Position numbers and translations under genes: made by a program. From Haliclystus octoradiatus (Eukaryota; Cnidaria; Staurozoa; Stauromedusae; Haliclystidae): a DNA stretch of 64,000 nucleotides. Of this stretch, positions 24,801-34,195 are shown one piece after another. Under the pieces are notes generated by a model. The model was not told the origin of the DNA. It saw only the letters and a list, made by a program, of their open reading frames with translations, and ran no database searches. Location of the stretch: the NCBI GenBank assembly GCA_916610825.1, contig OU744450.1:1550001-1614000 (forward strand). The letters run 5' to 3'. Positions within the stretch are counted from its first letter, which is position 1; the number at the start of each line of letters is the position of its first letter.

Positions 24801-27800
24801 AACATATTTCCCATCAGGTGTAACATCAGCGCTTCGATTCAATAAATGATCTCTTTTGATGCGGTAATTGTTAAATATCATATAGCTTTAAATAGAAAAT
24901 TATACAAAATAAAAATTGAATAAAAACAGAAAAAAAAACAGTGTCCCAATTTTCATGAAGTTGATGAATTGTTCATGGACAGTTCATGAGGATCTGGGGC
25001 CATTTAACAGTCATGAACTGTTCATGGACTGTTGATGAACTGTTCATGAACTTCTGAACTTTTTCGAAGAGTTGTGTTCACGATTAGTTAATGATGAAAT
25101 CCGTTGCTAATTTTGATTTGGATTAACACTGTATTAGTTTTTTTCTCTATTTTTATAAAAAACAGTTTTTCTCCATTTCTCTGTTTTTTGCACGGGCAGT
25201 TCATGGACTCAATACATCTTCTGCAGAGGCGCACACAACATTGTAAATTATTTACTGATGAAGTTGCATCATTAATGCAGGAAGTTTGTGATTATTCTGT
25301 GAATCCAAACCAAATTTAAAAAACAATTGAAACATCAAACAAGACACATTTAGAAGTTTTGTATGTGACAACTAAATAACTAGAAGGGTTACATACGTTC
25401 TTGCATTCAGAATACTTGATTCTGATGTATATTAACTGAAAAAATTAATTGATAAAAGGTTGAAGCCAATCCAATAAGGAGATATCAAAGTTTTAATATA
25501 CATATTAAAGCTTAAGGGGTTAGCTCAGATGGCAGAGCAACCGAACTTCAGATCTGATCATATCTGTGGTTCAAATCCCCCGAGCTATTTATTTTAAATT
25601 TATTCAGTAGAAACCACTATTGCTATTAAGTTAATAATTCACCCGTTATCAATTTCGTTGAGTCCAAGTTTTCTTCCCATATCACCAACAGTGACACCAT
25701 CAAATGGTAGAAGTGTTTGACGATCTCTGATAGGTACTAAGAAGCTATGCAAACCATGACAAACACCATTGGGTGTATACAATTGTGCAAATACAACAGC
25801 GTAACAAGCAGTGCATCCAAGGTTACCAGACCAACATTTCATTGCACTGAATGATGACGTGTGTAAAATGAATTCCTAATTAATCAAAATAGTATTATTG
25901 CATTGTATCTCCAGTATGTGAAATGTCAACAGAACCCCACGAAGGAGTGCACACAAGTGATAATCAAGTTATGGATCAAGGGGGAATAGCTCAACTCAGC
26001 CTTGGCTTTATCTAAAACATCAAATGAGTAACGTCCAAGGATGGCAGATAGAAATGGTTAAAAGGGAATTGCATTGTGAGTAGCTGCATCGCATCGTTGA
26101 GCATTGACAATCGATGTCTATCAGCCATGAAATCTGTTGAAATTGATCTGCAGTGCAGCGGCTGAGATCAGTAAGGAACTGCGAAAGAACAGTTCAGGAG
26201 CTCATGAACAGTTCATGAAAGTTAAATGGCCCCAATATTCATGAACTGTTCATGAACAGGTCATGAACCAGTGTAGTGAGTACTCGCTACAAAAGTAACG
26301 CGCTACTTGGTACCGGTACTTGTTACATTTGAAGTAATTTTAGGGGTAATGAATTACTTTTTTGAGGAAAGTAATAAGTAAGTAATTAATTATTTTTTCA
26401 AGTAACGAGTATTTGCAGCGATAAAGTAATTGACGTTACTTCCCCATTACTTAACGAAATAATTTATTCCCGATTTATTTACAAAAGATTTATTATTTTA
26501 TTACTTTGAAGTTGTCATAGATGTTTTCTTTTCAGTGCGATATTGTTAAGCCTGTCATTGTGGAAGTCCCAAATGATTTGAAATCATTGTTGTTTGTGTG
26601 AGTTTGTTATTGTTTTCTAAATGTTTTGATTTTGAAACTATATTAGCAGCGGCAAGATTTTTGAAATAAGCTATTTCATTGTTTACATAGAATTTATTCG
26701 TCACGCCATTTGACACTTCTATTGTTAAAAGATGAAAATGTCAACACGGTTAGAGTTGATGAGAAAAACGCGCAAACGTTTTTGATTGATGAATGAATAA
26801 TTTGATATTTTATCGATAAAAAATCTTTGCAACAATATTTTGCCAGAAAAAAATCATGTTCAAACACAAAAATTGACACTGAGATTTAATAATTACATTA
26901 ATTTGAACAAACTATTCGGAAAAAGTTCATTTATTTTATAATTTCTTTTTAACCTGAGTATATTTATTGTTTGGTTGTTCAAAGTTTAGATTATTCCGGT
27001 GTTGTTTGACTATAGTTCAGCTACAGAAAGTAAACATATTATAATAACAGCTTCCTGTCTAGCCTAAAATACATATAATTTTGAATCTTTACGGACAGAA
27101 ATGTTTTGATAAATATTCCAAAAGTAACAAAGTAATTAGTAATTAATTACTTTTTCGGTGAAGTAAATAGTAATTTGTAATTAATTACTTTTTTCGGAAA
27201 AGTAATTAGTAATGTAATCTTTTAATTTTTAGTAAAAGTAATTTGTAGGCCTAATCTAATTAATTACTTTTTCAAGTAATTCTCACAACACTGTCATGAA
27301 CACTCACGGACAGTTCATGAACAGTTCATGAAAATTTGGGGCTATTTAATGTTATGGACTGTTCATGAACTGTTCATGAACTTCTGAACTGTTTTTCGCA
27401 AGAGCTGGAGCAATCAACATCATTGCTCACAGCGTAAGAGCCACTCCTCTAGAAATAGAAGAGTTGTACAAGTGCCTTTGGTAGTGCAATACTGTCTCAA
27501 TAAAAAAAATGAATTGATGGAAGACCACAATAGTTTTATCCATATCGAACATCAAATATATTAATCAAATGATGATGAAGCCACCCCAAATGGTTGGCTC
27601 AATATAATTGAGAGTTCCGATTCCTATTTCCTGTTTAAGCATTTCATAATCTATTCATGTTCAGTATTTACAAAGTGTTGATGAACATCTCATGAATGTT
27701 TCTAAGGTGCTAGGGTTCAAAAAAAAAAGTTCTGCAAAATATTTCCCTTTCTTTTCTAGTGCCAAAGGGCCTTATATCATTCCACACTATTTATGAGTTG

Positions 27801-30800
27801 TTCATGAATTTAGTGACATTTTTGCAGATCCATTATCATCATATCGGCAGACTTTATAATTCAAGTTCGATGCAGACTGATAGAGTTTATTAAAGGCAAG
27901 GCTGAGTTGATAGTCAGGGGATTTTAACCGTGCTGCAATTGATCAGATCTGCAGTCTGATTTACTCTGCCATCTGTGCAAATCCTCCTTCCTCGGAGGGT
28001 ATGATCATGCCATTGTGGTCATAATTAGTAATGGTACTTGTACCTACATGTATTGTATGTATAAAGTATCGTATTACATCATACTTGATAATTTATTGTT
28101 TACCTCTGTTTTCATATCGTATTTTGCCGTTGTCTGCATGCCTTTTGTATTGCTGCCATGGGATAATTCCGTTAATGCAAAACATCCTACAAACTACAAA
28201 ATATAACATATTACAACCCCCAAACCCTAAACCATAAAAGTTAGATGAAAGTTACAAATGGGTGTATGTAGTATCCTAATTGGAGAGTTTCAGTTTCACA
28301 AAAAAGATGCAACAAAGACGGATACAATTGATCAATGTGTGCCTTGAAGGCTCAAGGTTGAAAAATGAAGGCATTTTCAAGCCATCAGTAGTGTAGTGAA
28401 TCAGTGTATATTACGTAAAGGCCATCAGTGACAGAACGTAAAGGCCACCAGTCAATTGAATGCCTTTAATGCAGAATAATCCTTTATCACCTTCAATTCT
28501 TTTGCTTCCAATCCAATCTCTAGAATATGAGGATGAAGTGACGTAGCCAAAACACAGTCTGCAAACAACTGCAATCCAAAGAGAAGGAATTAAAAAAATG
28601 ATATCTAGGCCTAGTAACTGTAGACCTACTGAAATACAATGGCAAGACCTCTAAAAGTACTTAGAGTGTAAGATGGCTTGAAAAAATTAAAGTAAAATGA
28701 AAACGTTATAGTCCAAGTCAGCTATGCCCTTTACAGCACCTTTTTGCTTGGAATAAATATAATTTCTTAAGAAATATATGAAATACAAGGGTTTTTAGTT
28801 GTTGGATTTACTTTTTGTGTAAAAATGTTTAAATCATCCTCCCCATGATGCGGTCTGGACTATGCACTCGATATTGTAAGTATAGATCACCTTCATTTGT
28901 GACAGGTGCTTGTCAGGTGTTTGAGCCTTTATCAACAACAACAAAAAGCTAACTACTAAAAGTCCTTGTATCTCATATGTTTCTCCAAATACGATTTTTA
29001 AAAGTCAGTCCTGTGAAAAAAAGTGTGTTAATACTGTTATCAGTTTATGCACATTTATCGGGTATTTCTGAATAAATGAAATGTTCTTTTTTCTATAGTA
29101 AGCCCTCTTGTCATTCCGACCATTGTTCCTAGTTTGGAAAAAATTAGAAAATAGGGAATATTCAACATTAAATATCATCGCTTATACACATCCAAATTAA
29201 TCAATCTTAATGACTTCAGCTACACCCAAATCTGTTTTAAAAATTGTGTCATGTGAAATATTAATCAATAGAAGAATGAATGTGTTATATGGATTCTCTT
29301 TGTATTAAAGCTGATAGAAAACAAGGAATTTATCAGCTTTTCCAAGAAAATCTTTCATGTCTGTGCTAATCACTGATACATCCAGCTGTGTATCATCCAG
29401 ATGGGACGATTAGCTCAGATGGCAGAGCAACCAAACTTCAGACCTGATCATGAATCCTCCTAAGCTGGGTCCGATAAATAATTTTGCCTTCCGAGATTCA
29501 AAGATTTTCAAAGTGAAACCTTCAGATTTTTTCCCAGGCATATAATGAAGAAAGCTCGGTCTGATGTTGTTTTCATTGTAAATGCTCCATCCAGTTTAGA
29601 CATGAACTTGTAAAGAAATATTTTAGAGCTTACTGTAAACAAACACTGATAATCGATTTGGGAATGTACAAACAAGCTTCAAAAGTCCACCAAAGGTTAT
29701 AATATTTTCTTAATTTTTAGTAGAAATCTTATTCAAAAAAGTTGATCATTGGCTGCCTTCGGATTTCAGCTCAGCCTTCCACAATCTAGGATCACAGGAT
29801 CACAACTTTTATCAAACCCTGGTCCTAAGGTCAACTCAGCCTTGACTTTATCTGAAACATCAAATGAGTACCATCTGAGGATAGCAGATGAAATGGTCCA
29901 GAGGGTATTGCATTGTTAGTAGCTTCGGCTCATCGTTGCGCATTGACAATCGAGACCTATCTGCAATGAAATCTGTTGAAATTGATCTGCAATGTCGCGG
30001 CTGAGATAAACAAAGAGCGTTTAAAATCATTGCGCTCAGCGAAAAAAGTAAAGGCATTCAATTGACTGGTGGCCTAGAAATAGAGGAGTGGTACGGGTGC
30101 CTTCTGTAGGGCGACACTGTCTACATTACTTTTTATCATCCAGCTGTGTGTGGTTGTGTGACTGTGTGTAGATAATTAGATTCACAAGTAAAACATTTTA
30201 CAGTCAAACATGTTATAGCAGTCACCTCTATACAGCGGCCACCTGTCTATTGTCGTCACTCTTTCAATGTCTGAAATAGTATTTTCTATTGAATCAAACC
30301 TGTATATAAAGGCCACCTGTCTATAGCGGTCAATTTATCTACCTCTAGTAGCTGGCTGTTATATACAGGTTTCACTGTATAATACAAAATTTGGATTGTA
30401 AACCAAGTTCAAAATCTGCTGGATTACAGTATCTTGTGTTGGGAAATTATAAAAATAATTGAATAACGAGTTATGACATATAAAATCCTTTATAAAAGGT
30501 TCATGAATAAAATTTAGGGCGGATTAGCTAAGATGGCAGAGCAACCGAACTTCAGATCGGATCATATCTGATCGACTGTGGTTCGAATCCCTGTACCCTG
30601 TAGGTTTCACTGTACCATATTTTGTTAACACAGTTGACCTTACCCAAAACGAAAGAAAATGTTTTCCAAAAGCACCTTGATCTCCACACAGAATCAAATT
30701 ACTCAATTCACGAGCAGTATTCTCATCCTCGATATTCAAAGTTGATTGGAAATCATATTCTAAATAGCGCTTCCATCGTAAATGGGCAGACCGTCTCATA

Positions 30801-30994
30801 TCGTCTAAAGTTAATTCTGATATATTTTCACAAAATATGGGATCGTTCTTCAATGTTTCGTGACCAGTTTTCATTAATTTCATCATGCCACCATAGAAAT
30901 ATGTTGACATTTCATCTTTATTAAATGTGGCCCGGGTTCTATATTCTTCCAGTGGTTCTGAACTTTGTACTTTACTTCCATTTTCATAACTCAT
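9865..30994 (-). CDS. ACOX3: peroxisomal acyl-CoA oxidase, ACOX3-like copy A (complete, 16 coding exons)
   Basis: FAD-dependent oxidase of the first step of peroxisomal beta-oxidation; ACOX3 acts on branched and long acyl-CoAs and yields H2O2. Exons in gene order: 30994-30644, 28568-28491, 28193-28104, 25875-25643, 24885-24679, 23396-23324, 22359-22237, 19025-18905, 18120-17995, 17116-17012, 15781-15696, 15174-15106, 14655-14520, 13381-13314, 10169-10083, 9993-9865. They total 2082 bp, 693 aa plus stop, close to the roughly 700 aa of vertebrate ACOX3. Exon 3 carries the flavin-region motif [12 protein letters not shown] (about residues 149-160); exon 5 has [15 protein letters not shown] and LSGGRV; exon 8 has [12 protein letters not shown]; exon 9 has SCTYEGDNN with the presumed catalytic Glu at about 443. 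The protein ends in SKL, a PTS1 peroxisomal import signal. A TTTAACAG acceptor just 5' of the ATG suggests a 5'UTR intron. One odd residue: LGLNEIDNG, with Glu where copy B has Gly. Confidence 0.95.
10905..12982. mobile_element. 2.1-kb element with long inverted repeats and TTAA target duplication
   Basis: Inverted repeats of about 280 bp occupy 10905 to about 11185 and about 12705 to 12982. The tips are AGTGGGAATAAACCC and its complement. TTAA flanks both ends (10901-10904 and 12983-12986). The roughly 1.5-kb centre has no recognisable transposase; the ORFs at 10627 and 12275 lack domains. TTAA target choice is typical of piggyBac-like transposases, but the tip is not the usual piggyBac CCY. 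It lies in intron 14 of ACOX3-like copy A, between exons 14 and 15. Confidence 0.8.
13856..14199. mobile_element. second copy of the CCCGGG MITE with 8-bp target duplication
   Basis: The 344-bp element starts CCCGGGGGGGGGG and ends ACCCCCCACCCGGG. It is flanked by TGTAAAAA at 13848-13855 and 14200-14207. It shares internal words with the 2721-3140 copy, such as the CAGGGACGTGCCAC region and repeats of AACTTTTTGGGTA. It lies in intron 13 of ACOX3-like copy A. Confidence 0.85.
14349..14446. mobile_element. fragment of the GTAACCCGCTT MITE
   Basis: It begins CAGTGTAACCCGCTTAA and matches the first part of the complete copy at 23118-23302. The other inverted repeat is missing. Confidence 0.6.
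14727..14838 (+). mobile_element. fragment of the CAGTCAAACCTGTTATA MITE
   Basis: The words ATAATGGTCACCTCT, TAGTGGTCACTCTTG and CCTGTATATAAAGGCCACCTG appear in the same order as in the complete copy at 30201-30378. Confidence 0.6.
16132..16312 (-). mobile_element. CAGTCAAACCTGTTATA MITE, minus orientation
   Basis: An inverted copy of the roughly 180-bp family. Its two ends are GTGAACCTGTATACAAC and TATAACAGGTTTGACTG, and its body has the ACCACTATAGACAGGTGGCC words. It lies in intron 10 of ACOX3-like copy A. Confidence 0.75.
17240..17435. repeat. TTCATGAA palindromic repeat, degraded copy
   Basis: Rich in TTCATGAA and ATGAACTGTT words in both orientations, with a central inverted pair AGCATAAAAAAG..CTTATTTGTGAAC. 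It is related to the other TTCATGAA elements and to the 85-bp array. Confidence 0.6.
18256..18432 (+). mobile_element. CAGTCAAACCTGTTATA MITE
   Basis: The body TATAGTGGTCACCTCTATAC through GGCTTCACTGTA matches the copies at 30201 and 60432. It lies in intron 8, upstream of exon 9 of ACOX3-like copy A. Confidence 0.75.
18899..18904 (-). other. GC splice donor of ACOX3-like copy A exon 8
   Basis: After the codons for GGHGYLE the minus strand reads GAAG|GCGAGT. Exon 8 must end here: this gives 121 bp, exactly the length of copy B's exon 8, and keeps phase 1 into exon 9. The nearest GT, four bases on, would break the frame. GC donors with an otherwise strong consensus are a known minor class. 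Confidence 0.8.
19118..19475. repeat. TTCATGAA palindromic repeat fragments
   Basis: Two clusters (about 19118-19200 and 19325-19475) carry TTCATGAACC, TATGAACTTTT and GGGCCATTTAA words typical of the family. They lie next to the 85-bp tandem array. Confidence 0.55.
19690..21830. repeat. tandem array, 85-bp unit, about 25 copies
   Basis: The word CATTTCATCCAAAGCCTC recurs every 85 bp from 19704 to about 21745. Copies are nearly identical, with rare variants: TATGTTC for TAGGTTC at 20841, 21181 and 21436, TACGTTC at 21690, and one unit 1 bp shorter near 21630. Each unit contains a near-perfect palindrome GTTCATAAACTTTATGAAC and TTCATGAA repeats, so it derives from the dispersed TTCATGAA element. 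It lies in intron 7 of ACOX3-like copy A. It is a minisatellite and not a CRISPR array. Confidence 0.95.
21831..22095. repeat. TTCATGAA element, tail beyond the tandem array
   Basis: Continues with GTTCATGAACTGTTC, TTTCATGATTC and TTTCACAGGGTAGTTTATG words, probably the other half of the element that seeded the array. Confidence 0.5.
23118..23302. mobile_element. MITE with CAGTGTAACCCGCTTAAGTG ends, TA target
   Basis: Inverted ends CAGTGTAACCCGCT and AGCGGGTTACATTG, flanked by TA on both sides; 185 bp and non-coding. TA duplication suggests a Tc1/mariner/pogo-type source. It lies in intron 6 of ACOX3-like copy A. Confidence 0.75.
24129..24484 (+). mobile_element. tRNA-derived SINE, full-length copy
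   Basis: The best-preserved copy. Its head has the A box TTAGCTCAGTTGGCAGAGC and a B box GGTTCAAAACCC, followed by the shared body. It ends with a perfect 11-bp hairpin at 24424-24449 closed by a GAAA loop, then GGGCGACACCGTCTACATTA. It is in intron 5 of ACOX3-like copy A, opposite to the gene. Confidence 0.9.
24496..24598. repeat. TTCATGAA element, half copy
   Basis: Reads GACAGTTCATGGAAG, GGGCCATTTAACATTC, then GTTCATGAGCTGTTCATAAA and CTGAACTGTTTCTCGCAG, which is the inverted end of the family. It abuts the SINE at 24129-24484. Confidence 0.6.
24945..25075. repeat. TTCATGAA palindromic element
   Basis: TTGTTCATGGACAGTTCATG, GGGGCCATTTAAC and GTTCATGAACTTCTGAAC in family order; upstream of exon 5 of ACOX3-like copy A, inside intron 4. 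Confidence 0.65.
25513..25587 (+). mobile_element. SINE, tRNA-like head only
   Basis: GGTTAGCTCAGATGGCAGAG through GGTTCAAATCCCCCGAGC, then unrelated AT-rich DNA. Both internal promoter boxes are present and the body is absent. It may be a truncated SINE or a tRNA-like retrocopy. Confidence 0.7.
26180..27405. repeat. TTCATGAA palindromic element carrying a hAT insertion
   Basis: Left half 26180-26268 starts GCGAAAGAACAGTTCAGGAG. Right half 27302-27405 ends CTGAACTGTTTTTCGC. The halves form the element's inverted ends, interrupted by 26269-27293. Confidence 0.8.
26269..27293. mobile_element. non-autonomous hAT transposon
   Basis: A 1025-bp element with tips CAGTGTAGTGAG and CTCACAACACTG (11 of 12 bases inverted) and an 8-bp target duplication TCATGAAC (26261-26268 and 27294-27301). 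The subterminal regions are packed with AGTAATTA/TAATTACT words, possible transposase sites. No transposase-like ORF. In intron 3 of ACOX3-like copy A. Confidence 0.9.
27640..27815. repeat. degraded TTCATGAA element
   Basis: Scattered GATGAACATCTCATGAATG and GAGTTGTTCATGAATT words without clean ends. Confidence 0.4.
27886..27992 (-). mobile_element. SINE fragment, minus orientation
   Basis: Complement of the SINE head and proximal body: AAGGCAAGGCTGAGTTGATA, GGGGATTTTAACC, CTCTGCCATCTG. Degraded A and B boxes. Confidence 0.65.
29403..29460 (+). mobile_element. SINE head fragment
   Basis: GATTAGCTCAGATGGCAGAG and AACTTCAGACCTGATCATG, then divergence; no B box. The body portion of a family copy lies about 360 bp downstream. 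Confidence 0.6.
29820..30130 (+). mobile_element. SINE body with replaced hairpin arm
   Basis: Starts CCTAAGGTCAACTCAGCC and runs through the body to GGGCGACACTGTCTACATTA. The left arm of the terminal hairpin is replaced by 26 bp (30049-30074) that is an exact inverted match of 28443-28468; the GAAA loop and right arm remain. Confidence 0.75.
30201..30378 (+). mobile_element. CAGTCAAACCTGTTATA MITE, complete copy
   Basis: 178 bp from CAGTCAAACATGTTATAG to ACAGGTTTCACTG, flanked by TA on both sides. Non-coding. TA target suggests a mariner/pogo-type source. In intron 1 of ACOX3-like copy A. Confidence 0.8.
30517..30603 (+). mobile_element. SINE, tRNA-like head only
   Basis: GGATTAGCTAAGATGGCAG through GTGGTTCGAATCCCTGTACC. 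Both promoter boxes are readable and the body is absent. It ends 40 bp from exon 1 of ACOX3-like copy A, opposite to the gene. Confidence 0.7.
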
Positions 30995-33649
30995 ATCTGT
31001 TAAAGCAAGATTATATATTGAGAAGTAGGATGTTGAAATTAGCGGCGTCTGAAAACTGCATAATTGCGTACATGTGTACCGTTCACATAAATTTTCATAA
31101 ATTTTCACATTTTAACCTTATTCCAGAAAGGAGCTTAAAGCTGTCAATATTCGCACCATTTATCAACTAGCATAGCGCCTAAATGATGAGTCTGGACTGC
31201 ATTGGCGTTTAAGCGTTTGATGTGATTATTTGTTTTTCGTGAGACATTGATTTGTAAAACTAATATTAACTTTTTTCTAAAAAATCAAACACAAGTTCTT
31301 CAAATTTGAATGGAGTACATCCTATCGTGCCATCATTCTCGGTTTTGTGCGAAAACTGCAGAATTACCTGGTATTTGAATATTTTGCATGACGTGCGAGG
31401 ATGTGACACTTCACTATGAAGTCAAATTTTCAAAGGAAGTTACTGCTAAGGCATTGCCTTCTCAACAGCCCAATTTCATAGCAATTTATTTGGAATCCAA
31501 AGGCAGTCACACGATCCCTATATCATCATCATCATCATCATCATTTATTCAGCACTCGATAATGCTTGGAGATTTTTTTACGCGACTGTACATAATAAGC
31601 AAAAATATATATAATATGTTATAGTAGTGAGAGAATTATTTAACTGTGATCAACTCAAACACTATATCCGTTGCTTATATGACATACTCAAGTGATGTTG
31701 AAGGCCTTATTTCAGTCCATTTTTGAAATGATGATAACAAATTTACATTCCTAAATCTTTGTACCATAACCTCACATGGTTTCAACTCACAAATTATATT
31801 CCTGTGTGATGAAAATATTTTATGTCTCGGCTTGCAATCCAAATGACAGAGTTCAGTATGCAGAATAGATCCAGTTTCTATTCGAAAACGAAAAATTTAA
31901 TATGAGCATATTTATTTAGGCCTACACAAATCAATGTCTTCTGAAATACAATCAGAATATCAGATCAAATGTCCATACAGTCTATACTCACAAGTATTGC
32001 ACAGTTCAACCTTCTTTCTGGGGTCGCAGTAAAATTTAAAAATTTATGTGAAAAGTATGCACGTACGCAAGTAGGCCTAAGCAGTTAAAAGACACCATCA
32101 AATTAGAGGAAAGCAAATCAAATGTGTGTTTCTAAGAGTTTTAAAAAACTAATAGTATTATCTTACCTTTATGTAAATAATCCAACTAAACTATAATTAA
32201 CATCTTCAACATTGAATAATTCAAATCTAAAAAATATAGTTTTACTTGCCGATATCAATAATAACCTCGATAATGTGTTTTTATTGACCTCCGTTACAAA
32301 ATTTTCACAAAAATGTATCACTGTTGCTTGACCAAAAGTATTAAAAATGAGAGGTTTTAGCTATTTTTAGATTTTTTTGCTTGGATATGAAACAAATATT
32401 TAGCAAACATTTTCTTTTCAATATTCATCAATGGTAATGATTTAGCCTACATGAATGATATGTTTTGACATTTCGAGCTGGTGAAAACATATCAGAGCCA
32501 CACTAACTAAAGCTGCCCACATGCAATTTGTTTGAATTATTTTATCAGGATGTTTTGAAAATTGCAAAAGGTCAAGAGTAGAAGAAGGGTAATAGGGCAT
32601 TTGTCCTCCATCTTTTTCACATCCAAACGAGAGAATCTGAAAATATCCTAAATCTCTCATTTTTAAAATTCGCCTTTAGGGGCACCAAAATCCATCATTT
32701 CAGTAAAAATTATCAAGAAAATGACAAAAAAATTAATTTTTAACAGCCGATTTTAGACGAAAACTTCTGCTTCAGAGGCGGCAATCACGAGAAAATTTTG
32801 ATATTGGGGACGCATTTGCCATACCTATTACCCAGTTTGCAGTGCTCATATGGCAGAGCCGCCCCTGAGATAATTTTTTCAGCATCTCGAGCCGCCTCCA
32901 AAAATTTTTCCCAGAAACATTATTACAACTATTTACCTGTAGAATATTGTTTTTCCACCCGCGGAGAAGGCAAACATTCGTTAAAGTGCCCGCGCTTGCA
33001 GGAAAATATCTCGTGGTCGCCCCTGAGATATCATCGAAAAGCGCCCTTCACTGCAAACTGGCTCGTTACTTTGCAGACCAGACAATAGCAAAGTTGTTGT
33101 AAGCATCGGTTTATAGGTACGCTTGTATATAAAGACCATTTCCGTTTCCGGTACTTTTCACATACTGAATATCTACTGAAATGTAAGTACTCTTTAAGTA
33201 TATGTTCAGCATATTTTCATTAAGCATTACTTCAAAATCACATAATTTCGTAGGAATAGGAGCTCTTCAGCTTTCAGGTCAGGACTCCTGGACTCAGGAG
33301 AAAGCAATTTTCATATATATATATATATGTAGGCCGCCTACCTCACTTTCTTAATTCCAGTATGATGTTTTATTCCCTGAAAAGTTGACAAGCTGATAGC
33401 TTTGCTTTGCAGTCTGACTGAGCTGAAGACTCTGCCAAGTGATAAACTGATGACCCTATCAATCATTCGTCTCTACCGATTTGAGGTTGAACTTTGGATT
33501 ATTGTCATACTGCCTGCCATTATATTGCCTCGTATTTACAATTTTTTGTTTGGAACTTTGGGATAAAATTATGATGGGGCAGTAATTTACCTTGATGGGG
33601 TGACTTTGTCCAGTAACAGTATATGATCATATTTTATATTTGATTTTTA
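30995..33649. other. 5' flank of ACOX3-like copy A and intergenic DNA
   Basis: Should contain the 5'UTR exon and promoter of copy A, neither of which can be fixed from sequence alone. Contains an ATC microsatellite (31523-31548) and a TA run near 33317. No coding domain recognised in the short ORFs at 31388 and 32798. Confidence 0.4.
31523..31548. repeat. (ATC)n microsatellite
   Basis: About eight ATC units; gives the poly-Ser translation seen in one frame. Confidence 0.85.
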
Positions 33650-33658
33650 ATGATAGCT

Positions 33659-33965
33659 ATGCCTAGAACAAGGAAAAGAAAGAAAGCTGTATCATCTATA
33701 CAGCATGGTATTCCTTATATAGAACTTAACAACAACAAGCGTGTTAAAAAGTTTTATAAGCCAACAGTAACGACAGTAACACAAGAAGATCACATACATG
33801 CTACAAATATTCCTATCTCGGATTCTACTTTTTCTGTGCCAAACTTTGGAGATTATAACGATGGTATCGGTAATGATTCTTTTGTTGATGATGAAAATGG
33901 TTGTTTAACTTCACTGTCTTCACAGTCTGAAAAAGGAACAGCAACTACCAAAAGCGTATCTGGTC
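33659..33965 (+). CDS. orphan coding fragment, basic N-terminus, unknown
   Basis: An open frame follows a GATAG acceptor-like site and starts MPRTRKRKKAVSS, a nuclear-localisation-like basic cluster, followed by about 85 residues of Ser/Thr/Asp-rich sequence. It runs into the poly-T end of a SINE at 33966, so the natural continuation is lost or lies elsewhere. A start three codons upstream (33650) is also open. Some transposase families begin with such a basic MPR segment, but I cannot assign one. It could be a decayed transposon gene or an exon of an unknown nuclear protein. Confidence 0.3.
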
Positions 33966-34190
33966 TTTTTTTTTTTGGATTTATGATTTATCCACAAACC
34001 GGGTAAGCTTGCAGCTTTTTTTCGCCGGGTTGGTTGGTTAAATTGGTTTGTATTTTGAAGCTTGTGTGCGTTTAATAGCCGGATGCCCTTCCTGACGCCA
34101 ACCCATAGTGCTCCTGCCAGTACTGAACCCGAGACCCTTCGGGCCGTGGTCCAACGCCCTAGCCACTGCACCAAGGCCGCACTGGGGGGG
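33966..34190 (-). mobile_element. second tRNA-derived SINE type, minus orientation
   Basis: On the minus strand: GTGCAGTGGCTAGGGC (A box), GGGTCTCGGGTTCAGTAC (B box), GTCAGGAAGGGCATCCGGC, ending in a poly-A tail (plus-strand T run at 33966). Similar sequence without the GGGCATCCGG word lies at 53690-53830. It interrupts the coding fragment at 33659-33965. Confidence 0.8.
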
Positions 34191-34195
34191 GGGGG

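Larger units (their letters stand above)
25975..27495 (+). mobile_element. SINE split by nested insertions
   Basis: SINE body at about 25975-26175 (head largely lost) resumes at about 27405-27495 with CATTGCTCACAGCGTAAGAG and CCTCTAGAAATAGAAGAG. The gap is filled by a TTCATGAA element that is itself split by a hAT element. Confidence 0.8.

Noticed and set aside
28015..28237. Plus-strand ORFs over this region
   Set aside because: They are the antisense of exon 3 of ACOX3-like copy A (28193-28104), which has proper splice sites and the [12 protein letters not shown] motif.
25876..28490. Impression that ACOX3-like copy A had lost its flavin-motif exon
   Set aside because: A closer read found the 90-bp exon at 28104-28193 in the right phase; the gene is complete.
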